Assembly (NCBI RefSeq): GCF_029962835.1
Contig: NC_080590.1
Coordinates: 56,666,001 to 56,730,000 of the forward strand
Length of the DNA stretch: 64,000 nucleotides
Direction: 5' to 3'
Source of the DNA: Magnolia sinica
Lineage: Eukaryota > Streptophyta > Magnoliopsida > Magnoliales > Magnoliaceae
A program made the position numbers and the translations under genes. The notes beneath the pieces were generated by a model. The model searched no databases and was not told the origin of the DNA. It was given only the letters and a program-made list of their open reading frames with translations. Every line of letters begins with the position of its first letter. Position 1 is the first letter of the stretch. Below, piece after piece: positions 34,080-47,616 of the stretch.

Positions 34080-35303
34080 GAACTTTGATTAAAGAGTTTC
34101 AATCCCATCCCTCTAGATGTTGTCCATACTACCTCTCTCGTCAGAGGTTTAGTAAAAGGATCAACCAAGTTATTACTTCACTTCACAAATGAGATCGTAA
34201 TGATTCCATCTTAAATCAATTGCCTTACATAATCATGTCTCAAACTTATGTGTCTAGACTTCCAATTATAGGTACCGCTGTAGGCTCTTGCTAGAGTGGC
34301 TTCACTATCACAATCTAGTGAAATAGGCTATATAGACTTTGTATAGAATGAGATTTTTAATAGAAGATCCCTCAACCACTTCGCCTCTTTGCGTCTAGCA
34401 GCTAAAGCTATGAACTCAAATTCCATTGTTGAGTGTGTTATGCAAGTTTGTTTCTTGGATCCCCAAGAAATAGTTGCACCTCCTAATAGGAATATCCGCC
34501 CTGCAGTGAACTTATTGTCCCCTGCACTAGATATCTAACTTGCATCGGTATATCCTTCCAACACTGTTGGAAATTATGAGTAAAATAGCTCTAGTTCTTT
34601 GGTTTCTTTTAGATAACTCAGAACTCTACTTATAGCTTTCCAATGTTCAACACTTGGATTCTCGTAAACCTACTTAGTTTATTCATAGTATATGTTATAT
34701 CCAGTCTTCTGCATTGCATCACATACATAAGACTGCCTATAGCACTGGCATACTCTAGTTGTGCAACTGCTCTTCCGCTGTTTTCCTTTAACTTGATACT
34801 TGGATCAAATGAGGTTTTTACCTCTTTAATTTTCAAGTGATTAAACTTGTTTAGTATTTTCTTAATATAATGAGACTGGTACAATGCGAAACCCCCACTA
34901 TGTTTTTAACTTTGATACCTATTATACTATCCACTTGTTCAAGATGTTTCATTTTGAAGACTGAAAAGAGAAACTTCTTTGTTACAGTTACACTTTCCAT
35001 TTTATTACTGATTATTAATATATCATCTACATACAAGCATATGATTACAATATAATCATTATATACTTTTGAGTATTTGTAAAACCATGAGACAGAACTT
35101 TAAAATCAAATTTATCATGTCACTGTTTTGGTGCTTGTTTTAATTCATACATAGACTTAATAAGTCTACACAATTTTCTTTCATTGCCTGGTAGAATAAA
35201 CCCTTTTGGTTGCTCTATCTATACCTCCTCATCGAGATCACCATTCAGGAATGTTGTCTTCACATTCATTTGATGGATATGAAGATGATGTACAGATGCT
35301 AGA
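34080..35303 (-). pseudogene. copia RT (C-terminal part) and RNase H remnant
   Basis: Read on the minus strand from 35303: DVKTTFLNGDLDEEV-like RT palm (about 35260-35215), KQAPKQ (about 35130), the catalytic box MYVDDILIIS (35036-35007), IGSLMYVMQCRRLDITY (about 34740), then RNase H with TDASY-like, [25 protein letters not shown] and the closing NNLVDPFTKPLTREVV (about 34170-34120). Stops occur near 35215, 35125 and 34320. Inactive. Confidence 0.85.
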
Positions 35304-38300
35304 GTGTAAGGCCCGTATCTTAGTCTGTACCATTCCGTGGACCTCCGCGATCATCCCTGTCGAATTCCGGCGAACCGCGACCTGTAATCGGTGTTTGCAC
35401 GCCACCCTAAGTCGCATCTCGTATATCAGAGTCGGCTTGACCCAATACTTGTACCCTTGCGACCGCGCCGTCCCCGCGGTTCTGTCGCAGCGTCTAGCGT
35501 GCCGAGGTAATACCCGAGCCAGGAGATGTGGACCCGCGTTTAGTTCAAGGAAAATGCCCCGCAATGCAATCCCAAGAGAGTATATCCTATCAATCAAGTA
35601 CACATCACACATCAAATGTCAAGTACAACACCATCTCCAAAGTCAACTCTCTCTTACAACCCTTACCCATCAAGTACACCCATCACTCCCCCATCTCTCT
35701 CTTTCTTACAACCTCTCTCTCTCTCATCTCTCTCATTCTCCCAAGCAACCCAATGTCCAAGCATTCCATGGGAGAAGAGGAAAAGCAAGTCTGGCCCACC
35801 TTCCTACCACCCAATCTCACCCTCCAAAGATCATCTCGACCGTTGAATCGCATCCCTTGGAGTTCTAGAACGCGTTGGTGGAAAAAGGAAGAGGAGATCA
35901 AAGGTGGGTGCTCATGCCTTAGATCTTAATATTTGATATAAAGTCCATTTGTGATGGGACCTATTTTCATGCATGTGATTGTAAGTAAAGAGGGGCCCAT
36001 AGTGGAGGGGTCCCTCTATCTCATTGTCTCTCTCTCTCTTGCGAATGGTGTGGCCCACTTGATCTCCGCCATACAAAGCTGTATGGGCCCACCTGGACGG
36101 ATGTAGCTGGTGAGCCATGTGTATATGGACCCACCTTGATGGACATATTTGTCCACCGTCCATTAGTAGATTGTCCAATAGTGGAGGTTGCTAGACTACA
36201 TGAAAGGAAACAATTATCAGCTTTATTCAAAAGCTGGCGGGTCACACTCACATGGACCCAACCTTGATGTATGTATCCGATCCACACCATCCACCCTTTT
36301 TCCCAACTCATTTTAGGCATTGAGCCGAAAATGAAGCCAATCCGAATCTCTGGCGGGCCATAATGTAAGAAACAATGGTTTTGGGTGATTTAAACTGTTA
36401 AGGCCCACTATGATGTTTCTATACGCCAAAAAATATTGTATATTAGACTGTCAGATCTGTTACGAGCTGGGGAGATGGTATGGATTTTCCTGATGCGGGC
36501 CCCACCTATAAAAATCCTTAGAATAAAAAAATTTTAAAATAGCTCTGGACGTTGTTGTTGACAGCGTCTAAAAGACGTTGTGCTTGGAACAGGCAGGATT
36601 AATGGGCCCCACCTCAGGCCCCACCATGATGTGTGTTGAACATCAACACCGTGCATTTGATAGGTCCCCTTTAATCAGTGGGTCACCTCAAAAATTAGCC
36701 GTAGAAGGAACTCAGGTGGTCCACACTATAAGAAGCAGCTGGGGATTAAACGTCTACCATTGAAACCCTTTTTGGGTCATAGAAGTTGCGGATCGATATG
36801 AAATTTGTTTCACTTCTTTATTCAGGTCTTTGTGATCTTATGAATAGATTAGATGGAAAATCAACGTTATGGTGGGCCCCACGTGGGACCCACCTACCGT
36901 GAAACGGAATAGCTGGGTTATCACACACCAGCTGTATAGCTGATTGATGTTAGCAAGCCCTATGGGCTGCTGTGATGTACGTGTCTTGTACACACCGTCC
37001 ATTCATTGGACGTGGACCCCATCATAGTAGCGTGTGGGGCCCACCTTGAATTGGTGTGTTACATCCACATCGTCCAATCCGTGGACAGTGGATGTAGATT
37101 GGCTAGTGTACCTTACACTAACTATATAGCTATTGTACTGATGGAGCAAGTTCTGTGGGTTTGACCGTGAAATCCAGACCGTCCATCCTTTTCGTTTAGG
37201 ATGTGTGCACCCCACACATGATGTATGTGTCTTATATACACTGTCTGTCCATCTGGACGTGTGGGGTCCACTGATGTATGCGTTTTAGCTCCACCGTCCG
37301 ATGGGACGGTGGGCCCACCATAATATGCATTTTATCCTCACCGTCCACCTGGACATGGGACCCCATCGTGATATATGTGTTTCATCAACGCTGTCCATCT
37401 TACATCAGGCCCATGTGATGCATTTATGGCCTTTGAATGAGGCTCAAATGAGATGTATTTGAGGCCCATGAGTGGGGCCCATTGTGATATATTTGAGACC
37501 CCATGGATAGAGGCCCATTGTGATATGTTTGAGGCCCATGGGATGTGGCCCATTGTGATGTATTTGGGGCCCATGGGTTGAGGCCCATTGTGATGCATAT
37601 GCGGCCCGTGTATGAGGCCCATTGTGATGAACACGTGGCTCTTATGTGGGGCCCATTGTGATGTATTTGAGGCCCCTAGGATGTGGCCCATTGTGATGTA
37701 CTTGAGGCCCTTGTATGAGACCCATTTGATGTATATAAGGCCCATGTATTGCGGCCCATTATGATGTGTATTAGGCCCAGGTATGTGGCATGTTGTAATG
37801 TATTTGTGGCCCATTTAATAAGGCCCATTGCGATGTATTTGTGGCCCGTGTGGCGAGGCCCGATGTGGTGTATGTGTGGCCCTCAAGTGAGGCCCAATGC
37901 GATGAATCTACGGACCGATGTAATGTGTGATTTCATTATAATGTATGTAATGATGTTTATGTGGGCCACTGCTTGAGAGCGATATTGGTTAAATGTCCAC
38001 ATTGATGGGTAATGATGGTTAAATGTCCACATTGTGACCTTCCCTTGGGCCCATTGTGAGGCCCATTCTTGTTATGAGTAGGTTGTCTAGGCACATCCTT
38101 AATATGAGAAGAGTATACCATCATCTTATAACATGCTTAGTATAGCGTCACGATTCATGCCCATGTGCATCATATGTATGCTTGATATAATGAGTGATTA
38201 TCATAACACATGTCATTGGGCAGATTATTATGGGACTCTATGATAGGAGGAGTTGTCTACATGAGCGCGCGGTATGTGCAGGATTGATGCATGATTGGAC

Positions 38301-39710
38301 TGTGTGATTCTTGCATTTTACATTTTGTGATATGACTACCGTACGCCCTAGTGACATCAAGGTCGTGGCCTCCGCAAGCATGTCGTGGATGGCCAGATGG
38401 GATACCGAAAATGTTTGGTTCTAGCATACGGGCACCATAGATGTGCCTGGGTGAAAATCTCTAAACCCCCATGGCCAAGAGACGCCCCACCGAGTGGATA
38501 TATATGAGCGCATGAGGGTCGTATACCAGTAGGCTGCATCTCTCACTGTGTCATGGTCGGTTGGGAGGGGGTGTGACCTTACCCGCCGGAGTGAAGGGGC
38601 AATATCTAGGTTGAGTTTGACCAGCTTGAGGAATGGATCCGCTATCGACGAGCCAGGCTCGATATTGGAAGGCAGATAGTGAGGTCTCTTCCACTTACCC
38701 AATTGTGCGCTCGGATAGGGGCGGCAAGCTACCGTAGAATGTAATAGACCCCGGTGATACTCTCATAGATGTACGATACTGATATGTAGACTTACTAAGC
38801 AGGAGTTGCATACTCATTCATTCATTCATTCATCATCACTCGAGCTGATGGTACGTAACTATTTATTACATGTACCTTCACAATAGCTAGGATTTCGGTT
38901 GGAGCGTATGACTAACCTAAGATTAGGAGTTTACCACATTGAGTCTAACTATCTAAATCAGGTATGTGACTGATTTGGATAAAAGTCCCTTGTAGTGGAC
39001 CCCGTAGCCTGCGATACTATGTACTATCATCCCGACTTCACACTCTAGCTTGGTCATTTCATTCACATTGCATATTGCATTGCATTCTCAGCACATAGCA
39101 TTTGATTTACTTTGCTTCTGTATTGTATAACCTAATTAAGGTTGATGGTATTCGTGGACTTGGTATCTAATATTTGGCTTACTATGTCTCTGCATTAGAT
39201 AACTGATTTATATCGCTTCCTCAGTATATGATATTGGCTTATTATGTTTTTACATTGCATAGCCTGAATAAGGCTGATGGTATTTATGGATTACCAGTAT
39301 TTTCGCTTACTTTGATATTTATATGCTTGACATGTGTATTGCACACACTTACACCACCCTCTAAGCTTTCTATAAGCTTATACACGATAGATGCGTGTAG
39401 GTGGCATTAGGTTGCAGCAGTGTTGAGCTTGGAGCGTGCAACCGTCTTCTAGAGCTTGATTTTTGATATATGTATTTCCCTTTTAGCACTGTATTCAATT
39501 GTTTATACTAGTGGTTATGTGATGATGATGTTGCCTTTGTGATTTAGGTAGACTTGTGGTTATACTTATTACGAGTTAAATGTACATTGGAAAATACTCC
39601 TTGTAAGATCCCAGGATCAGAATTTGGCGTATAGGTACTGGGAGCTGAGAATGGGGTATTACAGAGGCTGTCGGCACCGGATTCGGCGATCGAAAATTTG
39701 GGGCGTGACA
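35304..39710 (+). mobile_element. giant solo LTR 2, same family as solo LTR 1
   Basis: 4,407 bp from TGTAAGGCCCGTATC to GGGGCGTGACA, flanked by TAGAG (35299-35303) and TAAAG (39711-39715), a 5-bp target duplication with one difference. It aligns with solo LTR 1 through the edge motifs, the TACCATTCCGTGGACCTCCG start, the GGCCCA minisatellite, the TACGCCCTAG...GACATCAGGGTCGT block (near 38345), the CACACACTTACACCACC and AAGCTTTCTATAAGCTT block (near 39345-39375), and the final GCTGTCGGCACCGGATTCGG. No coding region inside. It interrupts the copia RT. Confidence 0.82.
37380..37960. repeat. GGCCCA-bearing minisatellite array in solo LTR 2
   Basis: About sixteen units of 30-45 bases built on GAGGCCCATTGTGATGTATT and GGCCCATGTGAT variants, the counterpart of the larger array at 13440-14760. 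Confidence 0.88.
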
Positions 39711-39715
39711 TAAAG

Positions 39716-41605
39716 CAAATAAGATCCTAATTAATGTTATTCTAGCCACTTGTGAATATGTGTCAAAATAATCGATTCCTTCTTTTTGTCGGATAGTAAC
39801 TAATTATGCTTTAAAGGTTTGAATTATACCATTAGTATGATATTTTTCTTAAATACCTATTTACAACCTATTGGTTTAGAACCTGGAGGTAGATCTACCA
39901 GTTCTCATGTTTGGTTAGATATAATTGAATCCATCTCATCATTAATGGCCTCTTTCCAAAAAGCGGAGTCTCTTGAAGTCATAGCTTCACTAAAGGTTTT
40001 AGGTTCATCTTCTATAGTTAAAACCATAGGTATTTTCCTAATGACCTTCTCTCTTTTACCATCAACTAGATGAAAAAAGAGTCGGCGAGAGTCTATTTGA
40101 TCAGGATCAAGACTCTTCTCTACTCTTGCTCTTTGACTCCTACGAGGTTCACTTGGTGTTTCTATTTCTAGTTGTGTTTCTTTTATGGTTTCATTAGGAG
40201 ATTGAATCTCAATATTCTTTTTCTCTGTGAATATAAAGTTCTCAAAGAACTCTCCATCTCTAGACTCTATGATTACATTGGAGTCTAAGTCTAGAAGTTT
40301 ATAGGCCTTACTATGTTGTGCATATCCTACAAGGACGCACCTGATAGCTCTTGGTCCAACTTAGTTCTTTTGGGTTCTGGAGTTCTGTAGTATGCGAGAC
40401 ACTCCCACACTCTAAGATACCCTATGTTTAGTTTTCTTCATTTCTATATTTCGTATGGAGAGGTGTTGAATTTTTTAGATGAGATTCTATTTAAAACATG
40501 ACATGTGGTTAACAGTGCTTCTCCCCATAAGTTTAATAGCAACTGTGCTTGTATTAACATTGAGTTGACCATTTCAACTAAGGTCCTATTTTTTTCTCTC
40601 TGCTACACCATTTTGTTGTGGTGTATAGGGTGTTGTACACAAATGTATTATGTCATGTTTTTCACAATAGGTAGAAAATTCATTAAAGAAATATTCTCCT
40701 CCTCGGTCACTACGAAGGATTTTAATCTTTTTAACTAATTGATTTTCTACTTCGGATTTATAAATCTTACATGAATTAAATGCTTCATCTTTTGATTTTA
40801 ACAGATATACATATACATATCTTGAACAATTATCTATAAATATTATGAAGTACCTCTTCCCTCCATGGGTAGGAACGCCATTTAGTTCACATATGTTAGT
40901 ATACATTAGGTCTAATATTTGAGATGATCTCTCAATACTAAGGAATGGTTTCTTAGTTAGTTTAGACCATATTTATACTTCACATTTATCTTTATCACTA
41001 TCATTATATGATATTAGGCCGTTCTTAGCCATGAGTTTTATGGCACTGTAGCTAATATGGGCTAGTCTACCATGTCATCGCGTAACAGACTCAATCATGT
41101 AAGCAGAAAAAATCTTTTCATTCAAAAGAAAATTTGATCATCTCATTACAAGCATAACCTTTACCCATAAAGTTTCCATTCTTGGACCAGATCAGCTTGC
41201 CCGATTCAAAGACAAGCCTAATCCCAGGTTTACTTAAGAGATCTCCTGAGACTAAATTCCGCCTTATGTCTGGGACATACAGTACGTTGGCCATGATTAC
41301 CTTCTTTCTAGAGGTAAAGAGTAATTACATGGTTCTTTTGCATATAACTTTTGATCGACCTTCATTTTCTATTTGAACCTCTTAACCATTGGTCACATCT
41401 TCATAGGTTTTGAAAGCGGATTGATCATTGCATACATACTGTGCACCTGTATCATACCACCAACTGAGAATTTTCTCTTTAACTAAGTTCACTTCTATGA
41501 CCATTGCTACGATATCATCGTCTACTACATTAACCTCTTTTTAGGCTTTTTGTAGTCCGTATAGACTTGGGCATAATATTCGGTCTTGCCGCAGACATAG
41601 GAAGA
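39716..41605 (-). pseudogene. copia RT start, integrase, protease, gag knuckle remnant
   Basis: Minus strand. At the right end, the gag zinc knuckle remnant VCGKTEYYAQVYTDYKK (about 41600-41548) has lost two of its metal ligands compared with CX2CX4HX4C. Protease keeps DTGA within WWYDTGAQYVC (about 41460-41430). Integrase at 40906-40586 has YFIIFIDNCSRYVYVYLLKS, ILRSDRGGEYF and YTPQQNGVAER. The RT entry at about 40000-39850 reads EAMTSRDSAFWKEAINDEMD and WELVDLPPGSKP with the next motif broken. The frame carries several stops. Confidence 0.85.
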
Positions 41606-42209
41606 CACTACAAGAAATTGGCTTTTTATCGACGAACTTATTTTCAACGAAATCAATTTCGTCGGTAAACATGACTTTCCCCGTTGAAATCACATTTCGT
41701 CGGCAAAAGATTCCCGCCACCACCAAATATGTTCCCGCCACCATTTACAATAACGGCCTGGAAACTTTTCTCGATGACATTATGTATCGTTGATGAAAAC
41801 TATTTTCTTATTTTGTCGATAAATGTAATTTTTCCTGACGAACCAAATAGTTCCTCGGTAAAAGATCCCTTGGTGTCCTTTCTGATGGCGGAGAGGTTAT
41901 TTTTACCGACGTTATATAATATCGTCAGTAAATGAACTTTTTACCGATGAAAAAATTGTCAGTAAAGGAGTTTTTTATCGATGAAATAGATACATCGTTG
42001 GACAAAATGAATGGTAGACATATTATTTCACTTTGTGTGGTTGATCATAGATGTTGTGTTGTAAATTTTATTTTTGGTGTAGTTAATAAGTATATTTAAA
42101 AACATATGCACGGAGTGGATGAGGCCGATAGAGCACGGGTGGGCCCAAATATTTTTGAATCCTTTTACCAACGAATTGTGAAAACTATCACCAACGAAAA
42201 TTTTCGTCG
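41606..42209. repeat. CACTA 1 left terminus and subterminal repeats
   Basis: CACTACAAGAAATTG followed by many TCGACGAA, TCGTCGGTAAA, ACCGACG and variants in both orientations, down to TTTTCGTCGGTAAT at 42201-42214 where a solo LTR enters. Confidence 0.88.
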
Positions 42210-44270
42210 GTAATTGTAACACCCCGTAAATCGGCACCCGAGTACATAGAATCCGATCCCGAGTTTTCAAGTGTTAACCAAATGAAAATGTACATGAGGC
42301 CTCGTTCAGATTCACATCAGTTCCACACATGAGCAATCAGAGTAGCGCAATTTAAATTCGCAGATCCAAAGCGAGGTTGAGATAACAAAAATAAATAAAT
42401 ATGGGGTCGACAGTAAAGATACAAATAAAATATGGTGTTCTCCCAAATGAGAATTATATAAATCACAATAATTGCAATAGGAATAGAAGAACAACTACCA
42501 AGTGAGAAGAAGCTAGAGATCTACTGGGCCCCCTGAGCGCACCACCGAATGGTCCTATGCTGAGTTATCTGCATATGTCAAATAGAAGGCGTCAAATGCC
42601 AACATAGTGAAGAAATATCCCCAAGATTGTTACTTGGGACATTTTAGTGATTAACAGGTTCATAACAAATATATATTAATACATTTATACACTCAAGCAT
42701 GTTATCTTTAATGCACAATTATTAGACAAGTTACACATGTTATCAACACAATTTGCGTAGTTAATGATAAACAAGAAATCAAACAATTCTTAAATACTCT
42801 TATTAAATGTGTATATGAAGATATGACATGATGCATCCCCTTTCCAAACAACACTCCCTCACATGTGACTCCGACAGCCTATTTCGCATATGACAACACT
42901 TCCTCAAATGATGCAACTCCAACGCCTTTTTGACACATTCTAACTTATGCAGTGCGATGCCTGGTTATGTTAGTCGAGTCATTATTAAGTTTAATTCATT
43001 CAGCATATTGATGAAGCTAAGATACTGACATTATATCGCGAGTCCTTATCTGGATCACGTGGCTCGTTGCCGCACTTAACGACTCCTTACCAGTGTCGCT
43101 TGATCCAAATTTAGGTGTTACTGGTTATTGCTAAGGTGCGGGCGTATCACATTAAACCAAATCAATACAAAGGAAAGGGGCTCGTCACCCAATTCCATTC
43201 ATGCCCAGGTCGTTCGAACGGTACTCTGGCACAGAATCATCAACCGGGTAATTTGACGGGGGCCATTCGAACAAGGACCTGTCACCTCTATTAGTGCTCA
43301 CTAGTCACTATAGGGAGGCTCGTCACCCTAGCATAGGTCGACAGCTCGGACATGATGTCACATACCACCATGCCTGACTCATGAGTCTTAGTTGCTCATT
43401 AGTCACTACGGGGAGGCTCGTCACCCCAATATCGGCCGACAGCTTGGACACGGCGTCCCATACTACCATGCCCAGCTCATGAGTCTTGAGATCGTATCAA
43501 TAACGGTTATGAGTAGACTAAATCAATGGTAATGGTGGTATCCCAGATTCTGTTGAATGTTATACAATCACCAAGCACAAGGATGATCGAGCTTGCATTA
43601 GACTGATGCAAATGACTACGGAGGACCTCAGGCAAACCAACATTGGGTGCAAAGCATCCCCTGTAGATCCAACTACCGTCGATCGTCCGTATTCAACTCT
43701 GGTCGGCCGTATAAGCCTGGGATAGCCTCCCTAAAGTGGGCTATCCAAATATTTGGATAATTTGCAAAGTTCGGTCCACCACCACAATACAATTCAATAA
43801 TTCTAGTATTTCCCAACATTTAACATCTAAGAATTTTATATTATTAAGAGTTTCATATCATCCAAGCATTTCATCGAGTATGCTATAAATCAAAAGGCAA
43901 ATAAATTATTTAATAATTCTAAAATGCTAAGTAGAAGCTTGGGGGTAGATCTTCACCTTTGAGTTAAAATCCAGTGCTCAAATGTGGCCCTAGCGTCGGG
44001 AATTTGGGAAAACGCTCCAAACCTAAATTAAAGTATATGACTATTATTAATGACATGAATTTATTCATAATTAAATATTAAATAATGAATTATGGCTTAA
44101 CTAACTCAATTTGATTGATCCATCAACTCGGTTTGACGAATAAGGACTCGAAATCAGTGCACAACCTAAACCGTAATGGAATGGGGCCCGATTACGGCTC
44201 TCGCAAGAGTATGGACAGCTCCAATTGATAATTGTGGCGTAAAGCCCTAGCATACTCAATCCTAATATTA

Positions 44271-44785
44271 GGGGTTGTTTGGCACCATGGATTGGAGAGG
44301 ATTAGAGGGGGTTTCCAATCCACAATGAGAGCTTGGATTACACCTAAAATCATTTCAATAGTTGCATGTGTAACATGCATGTCACTATACACTATTATTC
44401 TATTAGGCACATGGCGCACTAATGATGATCAACACCATCCAAACATTGTCCACATTAATCAACGATTAAAAATCGTTGGCTAGTCACTCAGACATGATCT
44501 TGTGCTTGCGGTCCATCCGAGACTTGGAATTTCATCATTTTCAGGCAAAGTATATATTTCAGTGGGCTTATCACAACCATAGTGTCAAAAATTATATATC
44601 TCACTAATTAGGGATAGCAAAGTTGATTTAGTAATTAAATTCAAACCCCTGTAAATATACCATGCATTGGTATTTTTTGAATTAAAGTTGATTCACACTC
44701 CAAGGTGCCAAACACACCGGGAGGATTGCCAATCCATAGAGTTTCCAATCCTGAGGGTTCTGAATCCACGCTCCCAAATAGGTCA
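44271..44785. mobile_element. MITE (PIF/Harbinger-like) inside solo LTR 3
   Basis: Left end GGGGTTGTTTGGCACCATGG, and right end in reverse complement TGACCTATTTGGGAGCGTGG, share TTTGG and TGGATT at the same spacing. Flanking TTA at 44268-44270 and 44786-44788 fits the PIF/Harbinger target. A further GTGTGTTTGGCACCTT-like end lies inside the right part (about 44700-44715, inverted). Confidence 0.65.
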
Positions 44786-45045
44786 TTAGGGTTTGCAAGA
44801 ATTGACAGAAACAAAAAGAAAAGGGTTTCTAACCCTAATGACTCAAAATGAAAGAAATGAAAGACATGTATGGAAACCTCTTACCTAGCAAGTGAGTGAA
44901 GAATCTGACCCAAAATCTTTGGATTTCATCCGTGGAAGACATGAGATTGGGAATAGAGACGAGGTCTTGTACAAATCTGGCAAACATAGGGATTGGATGG
45001 TGTGATTCGGTCACCGGGGGTGCATGTAAGGTGGTGGCTCCTACT

Positions 45046-45090
45046 TTCTCTCTCCTCTCTCTCTCTCTCACTCACTCTCTCTCTCTCTCA
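45046..45090. repeat. (CT)n microsatellite
   Basis: CT-rich run with short interruptions inside solo LTR 3. Confidence 0.9.
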
Positions 45091-47214
45091 GCTGCTGGAG
45101 ACGGCCGAGAGAGAGAAGGGTTGGAGCTTATATGGGTGGGATTATTTCAGTTGGCCCCAAGGTTTGAAAAATCCCCAAAATGGCCAAATGGGGCCTGATT
45201 TGGATTAGAGGGGTTGCTCTGATGCCCCCTTGGCCATGAAATTTATAGGATAAGTGGTTCATGGCTAGATAAAGGGTTGAGTAAAGTTTAATCGAAAACG
45301 AATGAGGGGTTTTGCCGGAATGGCCCGATTTGCGATCAACAGTCACCGTTCCACAATTAATGGCCAGATTTTGCAGGCGTGGTCCTGAATTTATTTCCAG
45401 CCTTTGGTGTAAATTTGGCAAGATCCGATGGACAGAAAGCCCGCAATTGCAACGTCAGTTATGGGGCTAAATAGGTAAATTTCAGACTTTCCCCAAATTA
45501 GGCCAGGTGACTCATAGTTTGCAACTGTCGGTTGGGTAATACAATTTGACTATTTCCGGGCACTTCTAAGGTCTAGTGTCCGCGCGAGACATCAAGCCTA
45601 GTGAGATGTACATTACTCTCCAATTTTGGAACTAGTGGCCTACTAACGAGCAGTGTAGAGCTTTTTCAGGTCATCGAAGCATTTCTGGAATAAATTGGGT
45701 ATAGGGATTTCTTGTGAGAAATGATTAGGATTTGGATTAGCTAATTCCATAGAGTAGACTATTCGCAACTAGTGAGAATGATGATTCGGTCATAATCACC
45801 CTAATTAAGAACCCTAATTCAACTATACTTGAAATTATCTAATTTAGTAAAATATAAAAAAATAAAAAAAATTTAAATTTAATCATATAGGATGATTCCT
45901 AGTATGATTAGAAGCAATTTCTATGAAGATGCCAAATATAAAAGTTCTAACATGAAAAAGATACGCGCGGCCCATTAACCACATGTAGTTGTAGAAAATT
46001 TTCAGTTTCAATAACTTTATTTCATATAATGTTTTTGGCACTTTTAGTTAGTATATTATTTTACTATTTTTTTAGTAGTTCATCATCAAGTTTACTTTAT
46101 CTCTACCAAATTTTATTAAATTTCGTGTTCTAGAAAAATTCTAAAAATTCTGGAAGTAACAGCTGTTTGAAACTAATCATTTTTAGACAGTTGTCATATC
46201 ATCCTAGTTTTAACTATATTGAAAATTTTATTTTATTTTTCATCTATTTTTATATGAAACTAGATTACCAAGCTTAAATCTAGCTTTTGAATTACCCCAA
46301 TCGGAGTTATATTGAGAGAGATATGACTTTTTGAAATTGGTCTAAAAACGCAAAGAATTCCGGCAGTGGTCCATTGAAATCTGGTGCACCGGCGGTGCGC
46401 CGACTATCTGGAAGTGCCTTCGCAGTCCTTGGAGCAGGCAATGGCACGCCGCTAATCTGGCGGTGGCGCAGCCATACTCTGTGGTGTCTGGTGGTGGCTC
46501 TGCCACTTAATATTTGAAAATTTGTGTATCTCTCAATCCAGAATGAGTTATTCGACATGCAATATATGATTTTGGGGTAGGAGAAGCTAGGTTATCCAAA
46601 TAACTTAGTTATTTTGTAAGATAACATAAGTTTAATGGTTAAAAATCTATTTTATTTATATATTTACTATTTATAGTAAAATTTAGTTTAATTATAGTTC
46701 TTCATCCTTTAAGCTTTAGGATTTGTGTCTAATATGAAAGTAATTAGAAATATTTGAAGAATAAGGTGGTGAAAGGTGAAATTTTCGAAGGAGAAGGGTT
46801 GAAAGGGGGATTTAAAACTTAGAGATTGAGTTTTGAGAGCTTGGGAAGAGAATAGGGTGATGACTTGAGAGTGAAAAGGGTATAACAGACTAGAAATGGG
46901 GTATAGATAAAGTAGAAATAGCCCTAGGTGAAGCCCCTGGGGCTTCTATGTGATTCATGAGAGCAAAGAGGGGTCTCTTCTATAGCTAAACCCTAGGTTA
47001 AGATTTTAGTGTTTAGATTAGCCGGATGGTTTGGTCCTAGGCCCTTTAACGTCGCTAAATTCGATCGCTCCTTACTAAGTAGATAAGGCATTATGATAGA
47101 CTTATTGCCTAAGGACGTCCAATTCTAAGTTGGCAAAAAAAAAATACGGGACGTTACGGTAATAATGTTATGTTTTAAGTTGAAAATATTTTTTACCCTT
47201 CTCTCTTTTTACCC

Positions 47215-47215
<1 letters not shown>

Positions 47216-47255
<40 letters not shown>

Positions 47256-47289
47256 TCTCCTCTCCCCCTATCCCTCTCTCGCCCTTAGT

Positions 47290-47344
<55 letters not shown>

Positions 47345-47485
47345 TTGTTCGATCTCTCTTCCCACTATCTCTCTCTCTCTCTATATCCCTACCCAAGATT
47401 CTGTTGCCAACCGCTCTACCCATGCATGCCCTCTCACTCTCTCTAAATATGTGGTTGAAGGCTTAAAACTCCACAAAATTTGAGG

Positions 47486-47518
<33 letters not shown>
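47216..47518. repeat. cluster of (CT)n runs
   Basis: Three CT runs at about 47216-47250, 47297-47342 and 47487-47517, separated by C/T-rich spacer. Translations of the CT runs are serine/leucine artefacts. The position after the left subterminal region suggests the leader of a CACTA-borne gene. Confidence 0.9.
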
Positions 47519-47520
<2 letters not shown>

Positions 47521-47582
47521 CTCAATGCCAATTTAGGGGTTTTCCATTCTCAGATTTGGAGAAGAGAGGAGAGCATTTGAGG

Positions 47583-47616
47583 ATGGATTTCTCGCAAACT
47601 TCATCAATATCCAGAG
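47583..47616 (+). other. candidate first exon in CACTA 1
   Basis: ATG followed by 11 open codons (MDFSQTSSISR) and a good splice donor (CAGAG then GTAGTA at 47617), just after the CT-rich leader. The next exon was not identified. Support is circumstantial. Confidence 0.25.

Larger units (their letters stand above)
42215..47158 (-). mobile_element. giant solo LTR 3, nested in CACTA 1
   Basis: 4,944 bp, left edge TGTAACACCCCGTAAATC, right edge TACGGGACGTTACG, flanked by a perfect GTAAT duplication (42210-42214 and 47159-47163). The terminal CA has become CG at the right. Read on the minus strand it starts CGTAACGTCCCGTA and ends GGGGTGTTACA, the edge style of Tekay/Del LTRs. Its body does not align by eye with solo LTRs 1 and 2 beyond general layout, so it is a different family. 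No coding domain inside. Confidence 0.8.

Noticed and set aside
35206-35929. Overlapping open frames of 220 and 133 codons on the + strand
   Set aside because: They run from the copia RT antisense into solo LTR 2 across the target duplication, so they are chance frames in non-coding LTR DNA.
37338-37814. 158-codon minus frame of repeated MGHKYIT-like units
   Set aside because: Translation of the GGCCCA minisatellite; the repetition is in the DNA and there is no start context or conserved protein.
47165-47446. 93-codon frame rich in Ser/Leu
   Set aside because: It is the translation of CT microsatellites, not a protein-coding gene.
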